Source of the DNA: Chionoecetes opilio
Taxonomy: Eukaryota; Arthropoda; Malacostraca; Decapoda; Majidae
Direction of reading: 5' to 3'
DNA: 64,000 nt
NCBI GenBank assembly: GCA_016584305.1
Contig: JACEEZ010016456.1
Span: forward strand, 140,001 to 204,000
The notes beneath the pieces were generated by a model, which did not search any database, was not told where the DNA came from, and was given only the letters and a program-made list of their open reading frames with translations. Shown in pieces: positions 36,975-47,340 of this stretch. The position numbers and the translations under genes are program-made. Positions within the stretch are counted from its first letter, which is position 1; each line of letters opens with the position of its first letter.

Positions 36975-37307
36975 TTAATAATTAAACATGTCATCATCGA
37001 TAGAGTCAACCTCCTCGTCATCGTCGTCACATATGGCCGAAGAGTCAATATTGTCACATCTGTCAGAATCTGTCTCACATTTGCATAATTCGGTACACAC
37101 TATATTGTTCTTCTTGCAGGTACATCGAGCTCCACATTTGCTAGTGTTGCATCCACATTTAATGAGCTGAATGAGGACATCTGGAACAGGTGGATTTGTG
37201 GGCAGAATTGGTGCAAATCCTCCATTCCATGCTGTCCATCCAAGAGTGAGTGGGTCGAGAAGGATTGGGTGTGTCTCAAGTGATTGCTTCCGGATACTGC
37301 ATTGCAA
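36975..37307 (-). pseudogene. C-terminal CXC-domain fragment of a mobile protein
   Basis: The minus-strand reading contains DPLTLGWTAWNGGFAPILPT, VPDVLIQLIKCGC and the Cys-rich NTSKCGARCTCKKN...VCTELCKC, then an acidic tail and a stop. The spacing resembles tesmin/TSO1-type CXC zinc-binding repeats, as found at the C-terminus of large uncharacterised mobile proteins of aquatic invertebrates. The upstream part of the protein is missing here, but a segment from its middle lies 3.1 kb upstream on the same strand (40392-40770). Start codon not meaningful. Confidence 0.55.
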
Positions 37308-37546
37308 ATGTGCTCTTAAAGTAATCGTCCAGACCCTTTTTTTTTTTTTGCCGAATTATGTTGAATTCAAAACACCTAATCCACCAAAAATAATTGATTG
37401 CCAGGCCTTATTTCCGTAAAAACACGACTTTTGTAAAAAGCGCGCGAAAAAAAAAATCTTCCCTCCAACAGGGCTACGACTGTTATTGATGACGTCAGAA
37501 CAGGGACGCCCGCAGACACTCTGTCTGACACCTGTCGGCAAATGTT

Positions 37547-37855
37547 ATGATGAGCGATTGTACTTCGGTGTCAGACAGTGAATCTGTCGCTGTGACAGAT
37601 CTAGAGTACGATACTCAATCTGACACCGAAAGAAATGACGCTGGTCGCGTATACTATGAGGAAAACGAACCTCAGATTGTCATGGGATCCTATATGTTTG
37701 AGCCCGAGTACGAGGTGGATGAACAGGTGTTAGCAGAGCCTGAGGTTCAGCAGGAGGACCTGGCACTTCTCCAAAACATGGATTGGTTAATAAAGTTAAA
37801 CCATGTGTGTGTGGGAATCACAATGAAGGTACTTTCGAGAAAATCCTATGGTTAG
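37547..37855 (+). CDS. Short acidic ORF, possible P2RX7-like mobile protein N-terminus
   Basis: 102 codons: an acidic Ser/Asp-rich start (SVSDSESVAVTDLEYDTQSD), then GSYMFEPEYEVDEQ and LLQNMDW. The FEP...E and NMDW words resemble the N-terminal region of invertebrate proteins carrying a P2X7 intracellular-like zinc domain, but the Cys-rich part that should follow WC is absent. Either a broken copy or a chance frame. Function not assigned. Confidence 0.35.
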   Translation: MMSDCTSVSDSESVAVTDLEYDTQSDTERNDAGRVYYEENEPQIVMGSYMFEPEYEVDEQVLAEPEVQQEDLALLQNMDWLIKLNHVCVGITMKVLSRKSYG

Positions 37856-37979
37856 TTTTGGAGCTACAGTCAAACGTCATTACTCGGAAACCACATACTA
37901 GCATTAATTACAGCATAGAGTTGGAAAATATGCGGGCGGGAAGGCAGAAAGTGTGACAGCCACACCACCACAGGGTCTC

Positions 37980-38740
37980 TCACCACAGGGCACGCCCACT
38001 CCACAACTGGTTTACTTGGTTTACTCGGTCTTGTTAAGAGGCAAAGCCTCACAGGCGTGGTGGTCCACCGCTGCTGCCAGTCCTGGCGTCCCTGTCTAAC
38101 AGGGCCACTTGGTCTGGTATGGTGTTGGACTGAGTCACTGTCTTACGGGGGGGGCGCCGCCCTTGTCCAGCACACCCGTGTACACAGGCTCACCTCACAC
38201 TCACTCGTCGTCCCAACCCACACACTGGGTAGGCGACTAGTCGCGCTGCACACTCTCACCCAGTCTTTCACCCGATGTGTACCCTCACTACACACCGTTT
38301 CTCAACATAACTGCTCGCCCCAACACACTATAGGCGTGTATCACCCTACACACGCCACTCCTTTCCGTGTCCCAATTTTTCTCGAAAGGCACAGCTGTCT
38401 TGCTGCACCCATAAAGGATGCAGCATGTGGATTTTAGCAAAAAAAATCTATCAGAAACCACCCAAAATTTTCTTTAAGTACTATTTTTATCTCTTTTTAC
38501 GTGCTCTCTGATCAGCGGGGGAAGATGAGCCTCCCTGATGCTACGTCACCGAGCCTGAGCCTGAGCGTCTGCAAACCTGAGAGCGTTTGAAAACTCGGGG
38601 AATTTGCAGATTTTGATTGCGGATTATCTAAAAAAACGGCTGACTGGATACAAAAAGTGGGCGACGTATTGTTGATATACTCGTTAATGGCTATGATTTG
38701 ATTGCATTAAATCAGGAATGATGAAATGGTCTGGACGATT
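37980..38740 (+). repeat. Duplicated 0.6-0.75 kb segment, copy 1
   Basis: From GAGTCACTGTCTTACGG (38131) to GGTCTGGACGATTACTT it is about 90% identical to 45571-46177 plus 46960-46974. It has an extra ~130 bp (38003-38130), bounded by ACTG words, not present in the other copy. Contains ACGTCACCGAGCC. Not identified as a known element. Confidence 0.85.
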
Positions 38741-38814
38741 ACTTAACCCCTAGGGTTTAAAAATGGCACCTTGTGTCGGGGGTAAGCGTTCCCCTCCCTG
38801 GTGAGCTTTTAACA

Positions 38815-38908
38815 GGTTGTGTTGGGGGGATTATCTCTCTCTTTTCTCTCTCTCCTCTCCTCTCTTCTCTCTCTCTCTCTCCTCTCTCTCTCTCTTCTCT
38901 TCTCTCTC

Positions 38909-38942
<34 letters not shown>

Positions 38943-39017
38943 CCTCTCTTATTCAATTATTACTCTTATCAACAAGTTTTTTTATATTTGCTTCGTTTCC
39001 CCATACGTCTTTGTCTA

Positions 39018-39077
<60 letters not shown>

Positions 39078-39283
39078 ACTTCTCTCTCTGAGGTGGCTGA
39101 GGTGTAGGTGTGGGCTTGAAAGTGAGGTCAGGCCCGGTAGGCCCCTACAGGTGTGTTGGGGGGATTATCTCTCTCTCTCTCTCTCTCGCTCTCTCTCTCT
39201 CTCTTTTCTCTCTCTCTCTCTTCCCCTCTTCTTTCTCCTCTTCTCTCTCTCTCTTCTCTCTCTCCTCTGCTCAGTCTTTTCGC
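38815..39283. repeat. (CT)n cluster
   Basis: CT runs, with the block GTGTTGGGGGGATTATCTCT occurring twice (38818 and 39152) just before a CT tract, so a ~335-bp unit was duplicated. Confidence 0.85.
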
Positions 39284-39309
39284 ATTATATATAATATATA
39301 TATATATAT

Positions 39310-39358
<49 letters not shown>

Positions 39359-39388
39359 ATATAATATATTTATATATATATATTTATT

Positions 39389-39454
<66 letters not shown>
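39284..39454. repeat. (TA)n microsatellite
   Basis: AT/TA runs with TTTATA interruptions. Confidence 0.95.
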
Positions 39455-39456
<2 letters not shown>

Positions 39457-40391
39457 AATTATGGTGCCCCTCCCCCCCGTTGTATATATAATTAAATATT
39501 ATTTACAAACAAAACTGTATGTGTATTACATGAGTAAGCATCCTGCATAGTACTACATACTGGGAAAATAAAATAATCTTCAGAATATCTCCTGGTTTCT
39601 GTACCGTAGGGAACAGAGCTTGATCATAACTTGATCTTATTTGATAAAAATCAAATAAAATTCCTTGCGGTAAACAGTGAAGAAAATGAAAAAGAAAAGC
39701 AAACATGAACAAAAGCACAAAAGAAACATTAAGTTATCCATGAGAATGGAACTGGAAAAAGAGAGAAAAAAACCATTAAGTATTTCTCTACTTCAACCAG
39801 ACATTTTTTCAACAATTATTTTTATTTTTTTCCTCACGACTCAATTAAAGAACCCTAGGGACGACCCCATCCTACCCCTCCCCACCTCCCCCCCGGGCAG
39901 GCTGATTACTGCCCGGCCCCGCGTGCAACTTCTTACTGCTGAATGTTGGCGGGCAGCGCCGACGGTTAAATTTTGCTCGTCGGCATCGTGTCCACACTGC
40001 CACTTTTGAGTGACGAACACTGTTCGACGGCAAGCGCCGACGGTGGTGAGTGGTAGTGTGGACGGGGCTTTAGGGGTTCCGAGACGAGCCCTGCAGCGAT
40101 GAGACTCGGGGCATATTTTAGAATAGTCCACGATAAAACTTCGTCGTTTTCTCGTCGTTTTCTCGAGTACTGCATTTGACGTCACTAAGCTGCGCGCGGT
40201 TTAACCTTGTAGTCTATAAACCCTGTTCGTATCGGCCTCTTCATGAGTACTAGTTATTCTGACGATGTTCTGTGTTGTTTGCACGTTATCCAGGACGTCT
40301 TGTCTTGTAACTGTTACTATATTTGATTTCACACCTCGGACTAATTGGTCAGCAAGAAATAATGTTAAACTATCCTTGGTTGCAGTACTCG
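39455..40391. other. No recognised gene
   Basis: AT-rich to 39870, then GC-richer. CGTCGGC/GCCGACG words and GTGTGGACGGGGC at 39975-40075 may be part of a MITE end, without a defined partner. Confidence 0.35.
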
Positions 40392-40770
40392 CTAGAAATG
40401 ATGCGAAATCTCGAATTGGGGTAGTTTTATCAACTTTGAAGCCTCTGCCTGACGATTTTGTCTCCAGTACGGCGTTTTCGTGTTACATTCTTCATAGAGG
40501 TTTGAACTGTAGTCATCAAAGATGACATAGGCAATGACATATCCTTTAGATTTGTAATTGACTGCTCGTGTGATAGCATCTGATAAATCTTTGCAGGTTT
40601 TTATTCTTTCCTTGTTGGCAGCCATCTCCTGGACTAGGGCCATCCCGTCGAATATGATACGTGTTGTCGTGCATATCAGTTACAACCTGTGGCAGTTCAG
40701 CGTCTGTCGTCTGTTGTGAGTACACTAAGCTTTCCAATGCATGAACGAGCTTTGCCTTATCAGTAGGCTA
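40392..40770 (-). pseudogene. PIN-like nuclease segment of a mobile protein family
   Basis: On the minus strand DKAKLVHALESLVYSQQTTD leads to YHI, then after a 1-base frame change FDGMALVQEMAANKERIKTC, KDLSDAITRAVNY and VIAYVIFDDYSSNLYEE. FDGMALV with a conserved Asp and VIFDDY match the first motifs of a PIN/FEN-like nuclease region in large mobile proteins of invertebrates. The later acidic motifs are not present; the frame decays before 40392. It lies upstream of, and on the same strand as, the CXC fragment at 36975-37307, in the order expected for one gene. A TIR element sits at its 5' side. Confidence 0.5.
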
Positions 40771-40772
40771 CA

Positions 40773-41851
40773 GGGGGGAGATGCTGAGAAGTGCCATAGA
40801 GGTAAGGCGAAAAGAGCGCCTTACCCGTCTTCAGGCGCTTTTGTAACGGCCCGGCTAAGGCACCGACTAAAGCCCATGTACAGTCGAAAGTTCAGGCGCT
40901 TTTGCACTGCCTTACACCTCCAAAGCCTATGGCGTGGGCGTGGTCCGAGAATCCTACTAGCCAATCACGTTGCCTATCTGAGCGCTGCTTAGGCAGCTTC
41001 AACCAATCACAAGGCTTGAACACGTCTCTGCTGAAGCAAGGAATGTTGTCCCTCCCTCCCTAACCAAGCACTTATGGCAAGGACACACCGCTCTCCCCCG
41101 CCAAAAGCTGTTTCATCACAAGTTTGACGTTCATCGCAGGTTTTGACCACGTATATATTTTTGCATTAGGACGTGCCATACACCTTGATAATCGTTAAGG
41201 TGTGCCGATTCCGGGACAGTGAGTGAAAATTTAATGCAAGCAACATTCCAGGAATAAGGAGAAGATGAATGAAAAAGGTGAAAAAAAAGTTTATACACGA
41301 TTTCATTTTGCTCTCATTATCTTATTATAGGTATAGTTTACTGCAAGTTTTATGCATTCATGATATGCACTAATGTCTCGTGAAGATGATGGTATGTTCA
41401 GCTGTCCTAAATATCATCTGGTAGTATGATATTACCGTGTAATAGTACAACATTTTAGTGCGGGCGGAGCACCTGCCGCCCGCCGCCCGCCCCTAACCAA
41501 CACACAACACAACATTTCTTATCACCAGCATATAACACCCTATAATGCCGCATTAGTCTTGCACGATCAATTCATACACACCTTGCAACACTATTAATAC
41601 GTAAACACCAATTGTTACGTTGTAGGAACTGAAACAAGGCTGTATTTGCTTTATAAACAGAAGATGAATGTCTGTCAAAGGCCCACAGCAGCTCACTAAG
41701 TCAGGGTCTGACCATGCCTTAGTTTTCAGCGCCTTTAGCGGTGCCACTAAGGCAGCAATCTCGACTGAGCATTGCGGTGGGAGGGCGTTTCGCCTTACCA
41801 CAGGCGCCCTAGTGGATAGGGCGCCCTAGCTCACTCTCAGCATCTGGCCCC
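40773..41851. mobile_element. Non-autonomous TIR element with AAGGCG subterminal words
   Basis: Ends GGGGGGAGATGCTGAGAAGT and (reverse complement of 41830-41851) GGGGCCAGATGCTGAGAGTG. The words CGCCTTACC/AAGGCG and CTAAGGCA recur inside both ends. About 1.08 kb, no coding region. A TSD is not clear. The superfamily is not assigned. Confidence 0.7.
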
Positions 41852-42430
41852 AGGGACGTAGTTTTTCAAAATTTACCCAATTGTTGCAAAAACAACCAAA
41901 ATTATTGAATATCTTGCAGATAAGTAATATATGGGATTACGTACACACATACAACATTATTTGGGTCTCAATAATCGTCAAAACAAAATATGTTGACGCA
42001 TAAATGTCTTTTGTTCATATTATGGCAGCCATTTTGAAAATATGTTGCCATATGATGAAGATGGGATAGGAAAAAATGTAAACATATTTTTTGTTACTTA
42101 AAAAGGTGCATATTATCCGAAAAATCACTTTTTGGAAAATCTAGGCCTATACGAAATTTTCACGAAATTACACAACAGACCCCACTAATGTACTATGTAG
42201 TCGACGAAGAACACTAAATGATCCCTCACAACTGCAGCTACTGCCTGGATAGTAAGAGCTACCTATAAGATTGTCTTCAGTGATGGGAACATCTTGGGAT
42301 CAAGGAGGTTGAACACACTCAGAATGTCTGGCATGTCTTCTGGCCTCTTCCTGCTCAAAAAGCTTTTCGCCACGATGACCTCTTCTGGGACTAGTTGGAT
42401 AATCATCAGAAACACATCAATCTAAACCAC
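41852..42430. other. AT-rich spacer
   Basis: A block at about 42020-42110 is weakly similar, in inverted orientation, to 36470-36560 (TGTTTACATTTTTTC, GGCAGCCATTTT). Otherwise nothing recognised. Confidence 0.35.
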
Positions 42431-42439
42431 AGAAAATGT

Positions 42440-44150
42440 ACAGAAACACTTACCACAAACTAATATTTTGTTTCGTTGCCTTTCCTCTTGATTGCTTGAT
42501 GTAACCTTTGTGGGAAGAAGTCAGCCAATGTGTGTAAAATGTCCTCACCTAAGTTGTGCCACATGTCTAGGAGAGCTGCCTTGAGTTTTAGTATGAAACT
42601 TGTGTCCGTCTCTCACACTTTCCTTTTCATTAGAGGCTTAGAGCCCACAAGATTTCGATAGGAGTTAAGTCAGGACTGTTTACAGGCCAGTCTTGAAAAA
42701 ATGTTTTGGCACAATTTCCTAACCACTCCTTCATTGGCCTAAAGCTATGACACGGTGCACCGTCTTGCATGAATGTCTCAGCATTGCACTTGTCAAAGCA
42801 CTCCTCTAAATTCCAATGATCTGAAACTCGAGAAATGCCAGTGGTCGCTGGCAGTTTTAACTCAAAGGTTGGTCTACTGTGTTTTGGCTCCGCGACTAAT
42901 ATTTTTCATAAATTAATTTCGCGATAAACATTGATGCACCGCATCTGAATACCAAAAAATATAGTTCTTCTGTTGTTCTACTAATTATATGGATGACATG
43001 CATTACGATGGAACGTTCTATAATAGCAATTTAATGCAAATTACTCGCCTCGAGTAGCAAAGCTTAATATATTTTTTACATGTATATTGTGGCATGTAAA
43101 ATTTGGGCGATGTTCACACTGTTTTCTAAGACAGTACTGCTGCGTCTGGCAAACGCTTGTCAAAATACAATAAGCAATGCCTTGGAAAAACGAAGAATAA
43201 AGAATGCCGAAATCGGCTTGTTGCTGCGACAATGTATATAATGTTATAATTGTGGAGGCGACACGCCGCGGCGGGGAGTGGTGGGGGGAGAGATTGTGAC
43301 GGGAAGATTGAATAAAAACATTACGACTTCACGCGTCGACTCATTGCACTTCCAGGCTTTCTATCTGATTGATACACAATAATAACAGGAAAATATGACT
43401 GCCTAGGTATAGATAGCTTCTAAACATTCGTTATTGACTATATAATATCATAGAGTAGCATTTACCTCGCCTCCTCAACTATAACCTTCTTGGTTATTTG
43501 GTTATATACAATGTTTTACAGAATCAGGCTTCAATACAATATACATATAGAAGAAAATCGTTCTTAATATTATACTTTTGTGTTTTAAGTGCAGTGGAAT
43601 AAGCCCATATTTTGTTTTCCAGTAGACCAACTTATTATAAAAAAAGTGAGTTAAAACTGCCAGCGACCCCTGGCATTTCGAGTTCCAGTTCTCTCGAATT
43701 GTCAAACAGTAAATCGAAATATCTTTCACTATTCAGAGTAACACTTTCTTCTATAATAACTAAATTTCCAACACCGTAATAAGAAAAACGGCCCCACACC
43801 ATCAGTTTATCAGGATGCCCCACATGTGTCACCACATATTTCTGGTCGAAGCGATCAGCACATTTTGGACGACGAACGCGTTTACTTGGTGCACCTGTCA
43901 CAGTGAATATATTTTCATCTGACCAAAGTATGGAACGAACTTTGTCAAGTGGCCAGGTAACATATTATCTGGCGAAAGCAACGCGATTTTCTTTGTGGCG
44001 AGGTGTTAAGAAAGGCTTGCGTGCAGCACGGCTGGAAGGCAAGTGCAAGTCCTTTTGAATATATCGAGAAACAGTTCTCACAGACACATTATGCAGTAAA
44101 CTTACCAGCCTTGTGTAGGGAATAGATAAGGGTGATCTGCTGATCACTTG
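42440..44150 (-). pseudogene. Tc1/mariner-like transposase, split by an insertion
   Basis: On the minus strand from about 44150: a helix-turn-helix segment (SIPYTRLVSLLHNVSVRTVS), AARKPFLTPRHKENRVAFAR, VRSILWSDEN with the first Asp, KYVVTHVGHPDKLMVWGRFS and SERYFDLLFDN. The reading then stops at an 846-bp element (42833-43678). It resumes at about 42828 with CFDKCNAETFMQDGAPCHSF (second Asp) and DWPVNSPDLTPIEILWALSL (catalytic Glu). It differs clearly from the Tc1 copy at 22905. It also has a stop at about 43963 and is non-functional. The terminal repeats of the parent element were not identified. Confidence 0.85.
42833..43678. mobile_element. 846-bp TIR element inside the transposase pseudogene
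   Basis: Ends AAATGCCAGTGGTCGCTGGC and, as reverse complement, AAATGCCAGGGGTCGCTGGC, continuing as AGTTTTAACTCA: 32 of 33 bases agree. GTTGGTCTACTG follows on both sides at different distances. CGAG flanks each end (42829-42832, 43679-43682), a likely 4-bp TSD. No coding region inside. Removing it joins the two transposase halves. Confidence 0.85.
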
Positions 44151-44297
44151 AGTTGTGGTTTACGCCCCATCACCACACTACCTAAACCAGGCTTCACAAT
44201 GCAGCGCTCGATTTCACAATATTTGGCGCACAGACAGCAGAGATGACACTACACCCGTCACACTTACTTAAGCCCCCTTCACACATTCCATAATCGA

Positions 44298-44560
44298 ACC
44301 ACGATAGCGCCACCAATTTGATTATTGACGCTATCGTTTAATTTGACCACGATAAACGCAGACCACGATAGCCTCACAACAATGTCACGCTGCCTGTACG
44401 TATGTGTTATGATGGTCGTAAGATGGTCACGATGGAGTCATGACAGCTGTAAGACTACATCACGAATGGAAAATCAACGGTCATTTTGTCGTCACGATAG
44501 AGCTACGATAACCACGACTGTGCCATGACGGTGCCATGAACGTACCACGATAGCGTCAAG
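44298..44560. repeat. Dispersed CCACGATAG words
   Basis: CACGATAG or close variants occur at about 44300, 44347, 44363, 44437, 44495, 44511 and 44549. Clustered short motifs of this kind are typical of subterminal regions of TIR elements. Left words CCCCCTTCACACAT near 44275 may mark an end. Not resolved further; 44561-44833 holds nothing recognised. Confidence 0.4.
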
Positions 44561-44833
44561 AGCCTCACACGTGGGTGGATGTTGCCATGGTAATGGAGAA
44601 GGAAGATAAAGATGGGAGAAACCCGGGTTGGGTACGTGTTGGTGATAGAGAAGGGGGGGAAACGGGGGAGGGGGTTGTAATAAAAGGCCTCTTCCATTTG
44701 TGCCCAAGTTGCATGAACCAGTTCTTTCAGTTCAGGGTTGGGTTCTGGGTTCAGGGTTGGGTTCGCGTGTCACAAATGGAACGCAAAAACCCCATTTTTT
44801 GTTTACAAACATACTCAGCTGGCGAGGCAATTT

Positions 44834-45392
<559 letters not shown>

Positions 45393-45559
45393 CTCAGCTA
45401 CCGAAGCTGCTATGTGAAGGAATCATATCAAGTTTAAGATCGCGGGAACGCAAGGGCTCCACCAGCCATGTATGCCTCTTTTATGCCGTCTGACATCCTC
45501 TCCGACTCGTGCATGCGGAAAACCCTTCACGATAAGAGAAATAGGGCCCAAGGCGACCA

Positions 45560-46177
45560 CGCCCACTCCACAACTGAGTCACTGTCTTACGGGGGGCGCC
45601 GCCCTTGTCCAGCACACCCGTGTACACAGGCTCACCTCACACTCGTCGTCCCAACCCACACACTGGGTAGGCGACTAGTCGCGCTGCACACTCTCACCCA
45701 GTCTTTCACCCGCTGTGTACCCTCGCTACACACCGTTTCTCAACACAACTAGCTGCTCGCCCCAACACACTATAGGCGTGTATCACCCTACACACACCAC
45801 TCCTTTCCGTGTGCAAACTTTTCTCGAAAGGCACAGCTGTCTTGCTGCACCCATAAAGGATGCGTGCATGTGGCATATAGCAAAAAAAATCTATCAGAAA
45901 CACCCAAATATCTTCATGTACTATATTTATCTCTGTGTTTACGTGCCTCTGATGATCAGCGCGGGAAGAGGAGCCTCCCTGATGTTACGTCACCGAGCCT
46001 GAGCCTGAGCGTCTGCAAACCTTGAGAGGGTTTTGAGAACTCGGGGAATTTGCAGATTTTGATTGCGGATTATTTAAAAACGGCTGACTGGATACAAAAA
46101 GTGACGACGTATTGTTGATATACTCGTTAATGGCTATGATTTGATTGCATTAAATCAGGAATGATGAAATGGTCTGG
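45560..46177 (+). repeat. Duplicated segment, copy 2, interrupted
   Basis: Matches 38131-38723; the match resumes at 46960 (CTGGACGATTACTT) after an inserted element. Lacks ~130 bp found in copy 1 between CACAACTG and AGTCACTG. Confidence 0.85.
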
Positions 46178-46959
46178 GTGGGCATTTTCGAAGGGGCTCT
46201 AAACTACACCCTCTTAGCGTCCTAAGACCGACTTAGTTATACCGGGCCAAGAAGATTACTAAGGAAGCATTTTCGGGCGTCATCTTAGCTTCGTGTAAGG
46301 GGACAGAAGGCCAACCCTTCTTAGTGCCACCTAACCAATCAGCGCGCGCGACACAAGTCTGTATTTGGCGGGAAATACGTATACCACGCCGAGTGTGCCA
46401 GATATGTATTTCTGCTAGTCACAGTGCAGTGTACACGCCGAGGGAGTCTCTCTCTCTCTCTCTCTCCTTTTTTTACTTCTATTATTTCTTCTCCCTCCTC
46501 TTCCTTCCCCCTTTTCATCCTCCACACACATATCATAGCCAGTATGTGATATTATCGTGAATAACGACACTTTTTTTCTGGTGTGTTTTGATATGTTTAG
46601 AATTAATCTGCTAACCGTTTCTGTCGCAAATCATATCTATTCCGCCCAGCCCACCCCTATATATATAGTATATATATAGCCCACACCTATATATATATAT
46701 ATATATATATATACATAGTGTATTATACAGCCTAATATACTATATACAGTCTAAAATATATAATATATAACCAATAATATAACCATTGTTGTTATGGTGA
46801 CAGAGAAAATTGCGGGCTAAGACGACCCCAACCCTGCCTTAGTTTACACTCGCTGCACTGTCTTAGGCGGAGCGAACTTTGCTTCCGAAAATGTCCACCT
46901 AGCGCTAAGATGGTCTTAGTCCCCTAAGATGGTCTTAGTAGTGTTCCAAAATGCCGCCC
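46178..46959. mobile_element. 782-bp TIR element interrupting the duplicated segment
   Basis: Ends GTGGGCATTTTCGAA and, as reverse complement, GGGCGGCATTTTGGAA. CTGG flanks both sides (46174-46177, 46960-46963) while copy 1 of the host segment has a single GGTCTGGACG. TCTTAG/CTAAGA words recur near both ends. The interior has (CT)n at 46447-46466 and (TA)n at 46655-46710. No gene. Confidence 0.8.
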
Positions 46960-47340
46960 CTGGACGATTACTTTAACTCTCTGAAATTCACGAGATATTC
47001 ACTATTTTGTTTACCTTCATCAGCAATAACTAGTTAATTTCCTTCTACATATGTGTCTGTTTATATTATCATAATTTTGCAGTTTATGCCTTCGGGCGAA
47101 ATAAAATTACCACCTACTTCCCTAAACACCTTGATGTCTATCTTTGCTACCTTTCTTCTATTCTTAGGAGCACGAGCACACGCTATCATTCCTCCTTTAT
47201 TTCCCTTCTCCATGATAAACAACTATATATATATATTTCTCTCCTTTCATCTAATATTGCTTCTATTCCTTTGTCAATTAAACAAAATTGGTTGTATGCT
47301 AATTCTTATCTATTTTTCCTTTCATGATAATTATATAACT
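46960..47340. other. Spacer before the large minisatellite
   Basis: AT-rich. From 47053 a frame is open into the minisatellite; its first 95 codons are hydrophobic (FATFLLFLGARAHAIIPP) but have no family signature. TTCGGGCGAAATAAAATTAC recalls the segment near 5500. Confidence 0.4.
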
